Notes under the pieces: generated by a model
What the model saw: only the letters and a program-made list of their open reading frames with translations
The model's database searches: none
Told to the model about the DNA's origin: nothing
DNA from: Chytridium lagenaria
Lineage: Eukaryota; Chytridiomycota; Chytridiomycetes; Chytridiales; Chytridiaceae
Direction: 5' to 3'
Length of the DNA stretch: 64,000 bases
Assembly: GCA_025449115.1 (NCBI GenBank)
Contig: JAHLKC010000040.1
Span: forward strand, 1 to 64,000
Made by a program: the position numbers and the translations under genes
Shown: positions 32,234-42,998 of the stretch, in pieces
Numbering within the stretch: position 1 is the stretch's first letter
Layout: the number at the start of each line of letters is the position of its first letter

Positions 32234-32576
32234 TGAGGAAATCAATGAACGTAAGTATACGGGCACGTAAAGAGACAAGAAAACGATGTTTATTGGGGGT
32301 CATGCTACCTGAGGAAATCAATGAACGTAAGTATACGGGCACGTAAAGAGACAAGAAAACGATGCCCAGAAGAAAGGAAAAGGAGTGGGGTTATATAGGG
32401 TAGGGACGCGTATCATGATCAGCCTCAACTACACGTGAAAGAGAAAACCAGATGAGATGGGGGGCTATACAAAAACAATGCGAATGAAGGGAAGATGTGA
32501 AACATGAAGGGAAGGGAGGTGGTGACATGAACATGATCATGACAAATATGACAAACTAGGAACGCTGAGTTCCGCA
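32234..32576 (-). repeat. 5' LTR of the - strand copia element (343 bp)
   Basis: Same sequence as 26709-27050, with one additional G in the second internal repeat. It is upstream of gag on the coding strand and followed outside by the target duplication TGATT. Confidence 0.95.
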
Positions 32577-32581
32577 TGATT
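32577..32581. repeat. Target-site duplication TGATT (right)
   Basis: Exact copy of 26704-26708, flanking the copia insertion. Confidence 0.85.
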
Positions 32582-32920
32582 CTCTTTCCCGAAAACGTTC
32601 TCCATCCTCTCCTTCTTGAAGAGGATCCAGGTTGGGTCCTTCAAATCCCTGTCCTCAGCATCCCGTCTTCCCTCACCTATGGTTCCCCATGCAGCCAGTC
32701 GCTCCCTCTCTCGAGCGCGTCCCAATGCAGCAGTAGTTACTTGAACAGGACCGTCAATTAAGTCCTCAGATAATTCCCTGTGCCGTGGTGGACTCCTATT
32801 TCCCATCCGGTACTCAACGTTTCTCCCACGTCGAAGCCAATTGTATCCATCACTCAAAACACTCCCATTGCGAGGATTTCTGATTTGCCTTCCTCGGGGC
32901 GCTCGACGCTTGGATGACAT
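32582..32920 (-). pseudogene. KDZ-type transposase, N-terminal part
   Basis: ATG 32920 opens a basic N-terminus (MSSKRRAPRGRQIRNPR) running to ENVFGKEN at the copia insertion. With the insertion and one TGATT left out, the frame passes directly into QWIGHQELGSDHYFDFG on the other side (26703 leftwards), which shows that the two parts were one exon. N-terminal DNA-binding regions of KDZ proteins are variable, so the family call rests on the distal part. Confidence 0.6.
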
Positions 32921-33329
32921 GATGGGACTCTAAGGGGATGGCAGCTCTCACGATGGCTAATCAATTGTCCAGCAACGTTGAGAAAGAAAATTTAACGCAC
33001 GGTGTCGATACTTTATCAGCTTACGAGGGATCAAACCCCCATAGACAAGAGATTAGGAAGCCATGATGAAGTAGATGTGGGGGGATGGTTAGTATTAAAG
33101 AAGGGAAGTCTTTGTGGGGAGACGCCATGGAGGTGTCAGTGTAGTTGAACATAAACAATAATGATCTCATGAAAATGACTACTTCTCGAGTTTGGTTGTA
33201 AATCCACAAGTAATAATCTGCTGTGGACGGTCTGAATGCATTTTTACTGGCAAGATGATATCAATCGCCTTAACATGGATCAAACCCTTGCAGGCTGAAA
33301 GCACGATTCATTGATGGATAAACGATGGA

Positions 33330-33478
33330 AGGATTGGAAGGGTTGGAGCATGGAAGGGGTGTCGGAGGATTGATGGGAAGATGGATGGAGCATGGAAGGG
33401 GTGTCGGAGGATTAATGGGAAGGATGATGGAGCATGGAAGGGTGTCAGAGGATCGATGAGAAGGATGATGGAGCATGG
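33330..33478. repeat. Minisatellite, about 42-base unit, 3-4 copies
   Basis: Units of the form GATGGAGCATGGAAGGGGTG plus TCGGAGGATTGATGGGAAG, with small changes between copies. Purine-rich on +. Confidence 0.75.
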
Positions 33479-33515
33479 GATGTTGTTGAATGCCGGGTAG
33501 GATGGATGATAATTA

Positions 33516-33533
33516 ATGCCGTCATGACGGCAT
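33516..33533. repeat. Perfect 18-base palindrome
   Basis: ATGCCGTCATGACGGCAT equals its own reverse complement. It lies about 90 bases beyond the helicase end, where a Helitron 3' hairpin would be expected, but the canonical CTRR terminus is not found at the right distance. Confidence 0.6.
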
Positions 33534-33621
33534 CGGAGAGTCCGTTGGTAGCGTCCAGAAGCATTAGCCAGACGTCAAAATCAAAAAAATCGTTCACGGC
33601 AATAAGTTACCTCCGTAGGCT

Positions 33622-35870
33622 CTAAGTCTTATATCCAGCACAGATCAGCTCATTAGGATTTACCCTGTGACAACGAATTAATTTGCATTTTTTTAGCCCT
33701 CTCAGAGCGTACCACAAACGCTGCACTGGGTGATCCAAATGATGTTTAAATTTAATATCTACTTGACCGTGCCATGGTGGTAACGGAATTACACCATCTG
33801 GTAATTTATGGCCGTAACGCTTGGACGAATTTCCCTTTAACTCCACAAAAACAATTCGGGGCGGAAATTCAGTAGTTCGAACACGGCGACCGCATTCCAT
33901 TAAATAAGATTTTTCCGCATAAATCTTTCTCATGAGTGAATTTTTCTTATGACTCCAGTAGTTCCTTTCGTTAGCAAGGTTTTTTTTGCGAACATAATTC
34001 GTCGGGTGGTTACTATAGGCATGCCAATAAACATGTATAGTGTCATAGCAATATTTTGAGTTAAGTCATCCTGCAACTTATACGCACTTGCGAACTCGCG
34101 GGTAGGTCTCCTTGAGTGTGCACGGCATGCGAATAACTGCACTTCGCTTGGACACAGCTTAAACGTAAGCAAGTAATTCAACAAACACCGATCTCAATTT
34201 AAGCTAACAACAACAGGCATGAACACTTTCGGTGTCAACAAGGCAGGAATGGAATCAAGGTTCATATCCTGAAGACATCTAGTGTTCAGTGTGTGAAGCT
34301 GATCATCTGTAAGCTGACCGTATCGAACTCCGTCAAGAATATCTTCCAGCATCTGATCGTCGCATTGACGCATGTTTTCAAATAAAAAGAAAATGGAAGT
34401 TATGTTATCGTATAAACGTTTTCCGTTTATATGCATTAAAGTAGATGATTCATTGATTTCAGTGAAGACTGTATACGTTAGAAACGTTTACGGGGTCGAA
34501 TTACCAGAACGTCCAGCGACAGGTGAGAGTTGCAAAAAGTCACCAAATATCAAAACGTCTTTTCCTCCCATTAATGTATGCTCAGTTCGAATGGATGGGG
34601 TGAGGCTATTTGTCGCAGCGTGGTAACTCGGTTAATAGATATTGCAGAGATATATATGATTACCTCAAATCCACCAAATAACTTTTGATCGATCATTGAT
34701 CCTTCGTCCATAATGATTAACTTTATTTTTTGGTGATCTAAAATGGCGAATGGATCGGCACCGTTGAGAGGTTCGCAAGAGAAAGGGGCTAAGTTTCTAA
34801 GTGAGTGCATGGTTATCCCGTCGACATTCATTGACGCAGTGCCAGTGAACGAAGTAGTTTCTATTGCATCGCGCCGGTCCCACAATGTCGCGAGTTTTAA
34901 TAACGCATGCGTAACGGCAGACTTCCCAACGCCAGGGTGACTACAACACAATAATATCTCTTGTGAATGCGGAAACTTATAAGCCGTAGTCAAGTTTGGG
35001 TTTTCATCTACACAAAACCAATACAATAATTTGCGGGCAAAAAGCTCAAACACGGCATGTTGCCAAAAATTCAACGTAAATGCAGTCGAGCACTGCGCAA
35101 CAGAAGGACAATGCGGTAAGCATTGGGGATTCTTCCTTTCTGCATTGGTGATCAACTTTGGATCAATCCAAGCAACAGGTTCTGAGAACGAATGTATCCG
35201 TTGAACTCGGGTATCAGTTTCTATGTCAGTTAATGACAAAGGTTGTTTTGTTGCTATGCTATGAATATTTTGGATGTTGTCAACGGCATCTGCATGTTCT
35301 GTAGGCGAGAGTTCCGGAATGGCGGATGTATACTCCGAGTGAATTCCGCTCGGTAGTCTTTTGTCAAACACTAAATCTATGATCGTAGCAGAATCGAAAG
35401 TCTTTAGCTGTTCTTCCATATACCCGAGCGTTTGTTGACAAATCTTCCATTAAATCCTCCTCAGCGGTGTCATGGATATTTTCTTCGTCATAATCAGACT
35501 CCGACAAAGAGCTTTCATTCTCTGCTGACGATATTGCAGCCAATGGACGTTTGCGAAGTAATTGATCTTCTACCGACTCTGTCGCATCACACATCATTCC
35601 GCGTCGATTGTGAAAGTCTGAATTTCTCTGTTGCCACTCAATCGCACCTAACACAGGTGGTGTGGTTTGACTTTGCAGCATCCAGTTCTGGAACATATCT
35701 TTCCACGTAGTTTGAACCATTTGTCGAAGCTGGTCAAACGAAGAGTGCGGTATGAAAAGTAGACCACATATTTGATAGTAAGTCTCTACGTTTTGTCCAG
35801 TGACGTCATCACTCCCAAGTCTGGAAGTTGCATTCCCGTGAGAATCAACACTCCATCGGAGACACAACGT
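33622..35870 (-). CDS. Helitron Pif1-type helicase region
   Basis: From right to left: PHSSFDQLRQMVQTTWKDMF linker (about 35,740); Walker A CCSHPGVGKSAVTHALLKLA (about 34,950); motif Ia/Ib region FTGTASMNVDGITMHSL; Walker B LIIMDEGSMID; a GT-AG intron near 34,590-34,665; motif III-like LIFGDFLQLSPVAGRSG (about 34,540); MRQCDDQMLEDILDGVRYGQL; the KTLLTKGTTGVIRKI segment; and a C-terminal part ending at 33622. The helicase unwinds DNA during rolling-circle transposition. An acidic insertion separates it from Rep. The frame is split into at least five pieces. Confidence 0.8.
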
Positions 35871-37768
35871 TTAACGAATTTTTTCATGTAATGAGGATGT
35901 TGCCTATCCATTGGCAGTAACCCCTCACTGTATTTCGTAGCTGACGTGTCATAACATTCAATGTAACGGGCCCACCAAGTTGCGGACAAACAAGCGGGAC
36001 GAAAATGATAATCATAACACAATAACGTTCCAGCCGGAATACGATTTTGAACAGTGTCGCAAAGGGGAATCGACACTGTTTCAGATCCGTTTAGCTCATT
36101 AATTATCAGCGCCATGTTTAATGATTTGGGAGGTCGACCGAAGTAGTACGGAGATGATCTAAGAATCATTAACGAGGCCATCGTTATCGGTACATTAATC
36201 GAACTTGTCATATGATATAATGCAGAACGCATTAATTTACGACCCATCTTCCATCGATCCGTTTGCATTTCATCACTTTCATCAGTATTCGATGGAGTTC
36301 CGTATTTTCCAAGAGCTTTTAAGAGAATAGCAAGCCCAATCGCACATGATCGTTGAAAGTATGTTGAGACTTGGTAACGTACTTTGTCACGTACCCAACG
36401 ATATCTTTTGACGACGCTGTAATGAGCATCCTAGGTCATTATTACAACGAAACACAGTAGATATTGATTCGTTGAAAGAGTTCACATATTCGCAGCCATA
36501 GGGTCGTAGCGGCACAATTTCCAGCAAATGCAAAATGTATGTGGGTGCAAACTTACTTCACGAGGCATCAGCATTCTACAAACTTTTAATTTTGGAGCGT
36601 GCGCTGCCGCCTAAACACCTTTCAAAAACGTATGAAAGTGAAGAACCTTAAAGCATGAACCAACATGGTAAAAGTGGTGAAATTGCACGTCTCGTAGCAC
36701 TAATGACAACACAGCACGTTGAAGCGGCGATCGTTCCAAATCTTTACAGACGGGGATGGTATGACACACGACTGTATTCACGAATGACGTCACTTTGAAG
36801 TAATTCGTGACGCGTAAGGAAGTTTGAAATCGCCGCATGAAAATATCTTGGTTTGCGAATTTCACTCCGCATTCAGAACAATAGGACAGAGGAATCGGCA
36901 CGGAGTCTTTATGTGCGCGCTTATACACATTCCCAGGATATTTTGTTTCGGATAATTTTCCACTGCAATATATGTGTGGGCAGTTTAAATACGCTCGACC
37001 GTTAAAGTCATAATAATCAAGGAAAACTGGTGGTACTGCCGTCGCAATAGCATCTTGAAACTTGCACAATTGTCGACGAAAGCTCTCCGTTTGTAAAGCG
37101 GCTTTTAAAGTGACAGATGTGGTGGGAAGTCCTCGAACCCAGATAAGAAAATGTGCATGGAGGTCCCCAGCTTTTGTAGTTTCGGCAGCAGCGAAGAAGT
37201 TTGTAATATAGCCCAATATTCCGCCTTCCGGTTTAGATATCCCTCTTTTCATGTCGAACCCTAACATAGTATCTACAAATACTGATACAGCACGGTCGAA
37301 AAATGCGGCAGCGGAAAACGGATGAGATCCGGAAATGTCTCTCAAAGGAAGATTCGACGGAAACAGGATCCGATTTGTAATGTCAATGATAGTGGGATCA
37401 ACAACACCAGCAACCAGAGCAACCGAGATGTTGCCATCCATATTCATCGTCTTAGTAAGAAAAATATGAGGTGTTCCGATTCGTTTTATAATGCCATGTA
37501 AACTTCTTCGAGCTTTAGTTGCGGCAGCGGCCGACCCCGGAAACATCTGTTCTCCACGCGAAAGAGCATACTTAATAGCATCAACGTCTTTGAAAGTGTC
37601 TTGCAATGATTCTGGTAAAGATTCCTTCCGAAAAAATCGACCATCCAATTGTTTGAAAAACCTAAGTAACAATTCCACTTTTTCGGCTGGTAGTTTGGAA
37701 GCCCGCAAAGCTTCTCTCTTTATAGTTACTGACCGATGAAACGATTGGTAAGCTTCTTTCAAAGCCAT
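35786..37768 (-). CDS. Helitron Rep (HUH endonuclease) region
   Basis: Starts with KEAYQSFHRSVTIKREALR and contains GTPHIFLTKTMNMDGN and the metal-binding HUH motif in AGDLHAHFLIWVRG (about 37,160). A Cys-rich zone (CPHIYCSG, CSECGVKF) and FHHFYHVGSCFK follow, then the family block CRMLMPRE (about 36,570), an intron, and VNSFNESISTVFRCNNDLG (about 36,460). The two catalytic tyrosines are in YVTKYVTK (36370-36393). The last part (PYYFGRPPKSLNMALI) leads into the helicase. This domain nicks and joins the transposon ends. Several frames and probable introns separate the blocks. Confidence 0.83.
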
Positions 37769-39172
37769 TTTGTCAAAGTATATGGCAATGAAACCGTAAT
37801 GTTTTTCAAATATCCTATGATGTAATCGTAAACATCAAAGTGTCCATTTATGTAGTGATAATTTTCGCCGTCGGTATTCTAACGGCCCTCCTCTGCCGAA
37901 GGGAAACAGTGTCGGGAACAACATCATTACTTCATTCCAGTTTTAGACCCAGCAATCTGATTCGACCGTGTCTCTAGAAAAAAAGGGTCTTCCGTTGTTT
38001 GCGTGGCATTCAGAACGACTGAGGTATGATGAATAGCTTGTCCGTTAATTGAGGACTCCTCGGATGTTGACCGCGGAATATTATGTGACGATAAAATGTC
38101 GTCAACCCGTTGTGCATGATTAACATCATGTATGTCACTTTCCACGAAAACACCTGTTATATATTAATTCTTTATTTAAAATAATGCATTACCTGTATCA
38201 ATCTCATCATCATTGTCTTTGACATTACCATACAGAGAATTGTGATTCTTTAACCACTGCAAGGCGGTCTTCACGCGATTTATATTGACGTCATATCTTA
38301 GCCGGGCCTCAGATCTTTGCGATTCAGTAAGAGGTCCAACAAACATTATGAAACAATTACCTGTTACGTTTCTTGGTAATTTTGTCATAATTTGATTTCC
38401 GATAGGTCCCTTGTGTTTCGCACAATGTATGTATGACTTCAAAGCTGCTGATTTGGACCACCTTGCATAGTTTTGAGGTACATACATGGCAGCATCAAGG
38501 CTATCATCATCTCTTCTGTCCGTGTTATTGCTTGCATATCCTCAGACCCAACACCAATGAAGTTGCCGTTCGCAATCGACAGCTCAGGAAGTTCATTTTT
38601 ATCTATAGATTCCTTACATGTTGAACACATCCTCAAAAAAAACAGTCGGCTGTCGTTGATCATTCGTTAAAATTATATACAACGCCTATTAATATTAATA
38701 GAATTATTCCACATGTATAAATACCCGGAGGATACAATAATAATTCTTTCAATCGTGAATCTTTATCACTTGCATCGTACTGTGCAATGAGTAACGGATG
38801 TAATCCGTTAGGAACTTTCAAAACGTCCGATATAGTTCGTATGACGCTTTCAATAGAGACCAATTGACAATCTTCCATCGTGAAATCCATTCCACATATT
38901 GCACAAGGCACAACGGCCAACATGTTTGCGTTTAAAGGTGAAGTTGCCTTGCGCACAGCCGTGTCAATCATATGTTGAGCTGGATCAACAAACAATTCGT
39001 TAAGAGGTGGACGCTCCACCACAATTCGATCAACGGTATCTTCAACAGCTTCCGCACGCTGATTGGCGCATTGTGTTTGTCGTCGTTTCCGTCTCTTTTC
39101 TGTTGCTGACGATTGATCTGTCATTAAACTTTCAATCACTAAGAATTCATTCAATATGTATAACAATAACAA
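37769..39172 (-). CDS. Helitron N-terminal region, DUF6570-like
   Basis: An N-terminal exon with a basic start (TEKRRKRRQTQCANQRAE) and a CAICGMDF zinc-like pair is followed by CSTCKESIDKNELPELSIAN, GVGSEDMQAITRTEEMMIAL and, after a small break, GNCFIMFVGPLTESQR and ALQWLKNHNSLYGN. These match the usual DUF6570 pattern found in front of Helitron-like helicases. A Ser-rich linker (37927-38145) joins it to the Rep part. The exact start is unsure; ATG 39172 or the later MTDQSS start at 39124 are both possible. Confidence 0.7.
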
Positions 39173-40290
39173 TAAAATTTGTCACCAAAATCTTCTATTT
39201 CAGGCGCGTGAAAAACAAATGAGCAACTCCACCAACAACATCTACCGTGTCAAATTCATGCACGGATAGTGCATGTATATCTCCTCCATGTATATCTCCT
39301 CCATATATAAAATGTTGATCATACGGATGATCAGCACGCGCGTCATTGAAAATATGCAGGTGAACATAACTCGATAATCCCAGTTGATATAACACGTCAG
39401 GATGATATCCGGTTGAAAAAACTACTCTGAAACCCTTGTGACAATGGTCCAGTCACTCCAAAAAATTGCGGGTCTCGGCGTAACCAGCTAACAGCCGGGG
39501 AGTAACTCCATGGCAACCTCGCGAAACAATGAACGCAGGAGTAACATTCACATAACCACGGGAAATAACTCCATGGCGACATTATCAAACGATGAATGCA
39601 ATAGTAACATTGACATACCCATGTAATGCAATATGAGCAGCGACATAGGTTCTAATAAATTGAGTGTATGTAACAGAACAGAAACACTTACATATGAATA
39701 CTGCGGATTCATCGTAAATTTGATAGGAAGTTACACATATACAATGAAAAGAGACTATTTTAACAAACTTACCAATACAACATTCAAGCACATTATTAAA
39801 AATGAGGTTCTTACCTTTTTATTTACTTATTTGACAAAGACCAACTTAAATCATGTCTAATAAGCAACCTCAACAGCTTGCTGTATCAGGCCAAAAGATA
39901 AAAACAAATGAATTTCAACGATTTTCCTTTATATCTCTCCTAAACTACGATGACTGGGAAGTATGTCTTATCATATTTGCAACTATTCCCTAGTGTATAC
40001 GGCACAAATGATCTTCACTGATTTTCCTGCCACTTAAAGTTCCATGGAAATCACGGCAATAACTTATAGTGACTCTATAAAAATAACATATAACTACTGC
40101 CTCTTACTACTTTTGTGTAAATCTTTATCACGTTCCTTCCCTCTAGCTTTGGATTTTCCAACAACTTTGACAATCTTCCTCATTCAACTCAACTGTTTTG
40201 TGTTAATCACTAGTTCTCACAAACTTCATTCAATAAATAACGGTGATAAAAGGCATATTACATTTAGTTTGTGTTGATCATTTTAGGGCA
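39173..40290. other. Spacer right of the Helitron, with degenerate repeats
   Basis: No recognisable gene. CTCCATGTATATCTCC-type short repeats lie at 39280-39310, and a two-unit degenerate tandem repeat of about 62 bases (units with TAACTCCATGGC and GTAACATT) at about 39492-39618. The Helitron 5' end should be somewhere here. Confidence 0.45.
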
Positions 40291-40780
40291 GTAATCATTA
40301 GGAATTTCAACATGTGTGAAAATCATTAACTGTCCTTCCCACATTACATAGCCATTCGGAATAGCTACAGGTAAATCCAGAGATTTATCACACTATTCCG
40401 ATGCTAATTTTAGTCCTTGAAAATCTTTAGCAACAATATAATTTCGCATAATATTACAATTGTGCAGTCCGTATGAGGTTCTCGTCATTCAAGTTTTCTG
40501 TTGATGTATCTTTCCAATGACGACTGATATGCTTTCAAAATTCCGTCACTTGCGGCCAGTTCAAGGTTAGGACAATGCCCTGGAACTATCTCATTCTTAG
40601 AGGGCCAAATGTCGCGAGCAGCCCGTATGGAATTTCATTCACCTATGTTGTGTGAATACTTTAACAAACGAGAGGCTTTACACACAGCGACTGTTGTTGA
40701 TGAGGAATTTGCGAATCCTGTTTTCTTGGCATGCAGTAACATGTGCACACATCTTTGCACATTTCTTTACCGATCAGGAG
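40290..40780 (-). pseudogene. Unassigned coding remnant
   Basis: On the minus strand a stretch with protein-like composition is readable: KKTGFANSSSTTVAVCKASR, then AARDIWPSKNEIVPGHCPNL with LAASDGILKAYQSSLERYIN, a stop, and finally LDLPVAIPNGYVMWEGQLMI with FTHVEIPNDYCPKM. Two or three frame changes separate the parts. The family is not recognised; it could belong to the neighbouring Helitron or to another transposon. Confidence 0.3.
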
Positions 40781-42839
40781 TGGTGTTTTTTGAAGGGTCA
40801 TGTCGCTGGATTCTCGACAACATTGAATTTATCAATTATGGTATATACACACTTTTACCTTCATAGTATAGACTTATATCATAGACGCGGAATTTACTAT
40901 TTCCCATCAACAGTACATTAAACTTTTGACGTTCATATCTCTTATAGAATCAAACTTCACAAATTTGCTTGTCATTGACATATTACACTTTTTGTTAGAC
41001 CTTTTTTATTTAAATGATGTAGTGTTATGCATAATAATGTATAGCGGTTGAGGCATGGTCTAACAATACATTTCTGATTAAAGCCTATGAGAACTTCCCT
41101 CCCGTGCCAATGATCATAATTTGACTGTCCTCTTTCGATAATACTCTTGACGTTAATTCCTCATGACTACATGAATAATTTCTTTTCCGAGACGATGACC
41201 ATACTTTGTGTCCACTTCCGATACGTTGCAGCAACAGAATCTGTGAAGTTCTCTCTAGTGGCCTCCTCTGCTCAGCCTTGACATACAGAGGTAGAGAACC
41301 ACACTGTAGGTGACGATACTAACTCCCTGGATGTACTCCAGAGTCGAGAATAAAGCCCTACTCATCCGTTAAGGGATGCAAGGATTTGGTGTGCTGTGGT
41401 TTGTGTTTCGTTCTGATCGTTAGTAGAAGGGGGAAAATGAGGGGAAATGCCTCATAACTAGGTCCAAAGTGACGAGGGGAAAGGGTTCTACGAGAAGGGA
41501 TTCCATCCCGCTCCAAGGAATGTGTCAGGTCTCCGTTACTGCTCCTTATAACCGTTTTAACATGTTGTTTCTATTGTCTCATCCATCCACGGGCTTCTTA
41601 TGTGCCGCTACTCCCACTCCAAACATCGGGATGGCATATGTCGTCAACAATATAGCAACAGGCGTGGTTCTCCGACCAGACCCTCGAAGGAATCATGCAA
41701 ATAAGGCGTATTTCTACTGCTCATACCTTCTAAGAAGTTCATCTTGGTCTGGGTTTGCGGTCTCTCCCGGCGACGCCATCACCTGAGCACCCGCTGGCAA
41801 CATTCAATACACTATAGATAATAAAAGGGGTTGGTGAAAGCTCAGCCGGAGGCTGGCCTGAAGCAAGAGGGCCTTCTAGGTCTTTGGGATGAACGTAAAT
41901 CTATTCAACTTTCTACAAATAATAAAACAATACATAAAGGGGAATCAAATAACAACAACAGGCATCTCGACCAACGTGGTAGCATGTCATAAGTTGGCAC
42001 ACCAGGACCGCCCCTCCTTCTATAAAAACCTCTCTCGTATCTATGGGGAAAAACTATGAAAAACCCCTAGAGGGAAAAGAATGGAACGGGAACAAGGAAA
42101 TAAGGATAAGGGCACAACGTCTATATAAGCGACGCATTCATGCCTCTGGGTGAGGTTATCTTATAATCTCACAAATCCCATCACGACACGACACTCCATT
42201 GATGGAAATGGCAGAAAGTACTTTGCAGACTTCCTTGCCAACACTGCCGGATCACGTGACCGTAACCTACGATCATTAATATGCAGATCGCGTGACTCTC
42301 ACTTGAATCCGACCATTCAACACTTTCCGGTGACCTCACTCGAGTACGAACTCCTTAGATAATCATGCGCTGATGGTCCATTGACAATGATCCACGGTCA
42401 CGTGACGGTCACGTGACCGTCACTACACCCGCTCAAATTGCTTCTTTTTGGTGTATACTGTTAGCGTTCCAGCCCTTTGGTACCCAATGCAATCCGCGGG
42501 ATCCAATTTGAGTACCAACGGACCTTTTGCAGTCTGCAGCGACCATCATTGCACAACTGCATTTTATATGTAGGGTTTTTGTAGCCAATCATCTCACAGT
42601 CACCTGTTCAAAAGACATTTACACCAATGACACTGTCCGGTTTGCGTGTAACGATACGGCAACACTTTGCCAAAATTTACACGTTGAACATTACTGTGAT
42701 CTAGCACAACACGTATCTATGCGATTTTTGGCTTGAACTATACCTCAACAGTTTGCAATTGGCTCCCATGGACCACTTGGCAACACTACAAGGCGGATAG
42801 ATTTTGATGGGTCTACTCTTGGGATAAACCCCCAAGAGG
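40781..42839. other. Gene-free region, partly GC-richer, with TCACGTGA sites
   Basis: No credible gene. Between 41,250 and 42,360 the base composition is less AT-rich and includes TATA-like and ATAATAAAA words, so a worn LTR or other transposon piece is possible, but no partner copy is visible in the window. Three TCACGTGA motifs occur at 42252, 42398 and 42409. Confidence 0.4.
42252..42416. promoter_or_regulatory. Cluster of three TCACGTGA (E-box) palindromes
   Basis: Exact TCACGTGA at 42252-42259, 42398-42405 and 42409-42416, the last two 11 bases apart and embedded in GGTCACGTGACGG-type sequence. CACGTG is bound by fungal bHLH factors such as Cbf1 and Pho4. No gene start lies within 1 kb, so regulatory use is doubtful. 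Confidence 0.35.
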
Positions 42840-42998
42840 ATACTTAATAAAATTTGTAGCTTCCGAGGCTTGTACGTCAGTCAATTTGACAATTTCCTGA
42901 GGGTAATTGCTGTTTCTGTGATTATAGCAATGAGGCTACATTTTACATTAGTCAAGTGACACAAAAAAATTGATAACCCTTCCAGCACCCCATGTACC
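42840..42998 (+). repeat. Dispersed repeat of about 160 bp, copy 2
   Basis: Matches 18053-18215 in order and orientation; see that entry. Outside the block the two places differ. Confidence 0.6.

Larger units (their letters stand above)
26709..32576 (-). mobile_element. Complete Ty1/copia retrotransposon on - strand
   Basis: A 5868-bp element flanked by TGATT. The two LTRs (26709-27050 and 32234-32576) differ only by one base gap, so it inserted recently. It carries a primer-binding site that looks like part of tRNA-Lys, gag-protease-integrase, and reverse transcriptase-RNase H. It sits inside a KDZ transposase gene in the same orientation. Its frames contain at least three single-base breaks despite the young LTRs. 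Confidence 0.95.
32921..33620. other. Gene-free spacer with minisatellite and palindrome
   Basis: No gene is recognised between the KDZ start and the Helitron helicase. The stretch includes a 42-base minisatellite (about 33330-33475) and an 18-base perfect palindrome (33516-33533). Confidence 0.5.
33600..39172 (-). mobile_element. Helitron-like rolling-circle transposon, coding region
   Basis: Reading right to left: DUF6570-like N-terminal region, Helitron-like Rep domain with HUH and two-tyrosine motif, and a Pif1-family helicase. This order is that of RepHel proteins of autonomous Helitrons. The coding region is broken by introns and some frame changes. The element ends (5' TC, 3' CTRR with hairpin) are not located, so only the coding span is given. 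Confidence 0.85.

Noticed and set aside
32205..32240. A real tRNA-Lys gene
   Set aside because: Only the anticodon arm and a few neighbouring bases are present; acceptor and T arms are missing, which fits a primer-binding site instead.
41469..41786. A 105-codon open frame in the GC-richer spacer
   Set aside because: No domain, no second copy in the window, and no splice or start context.
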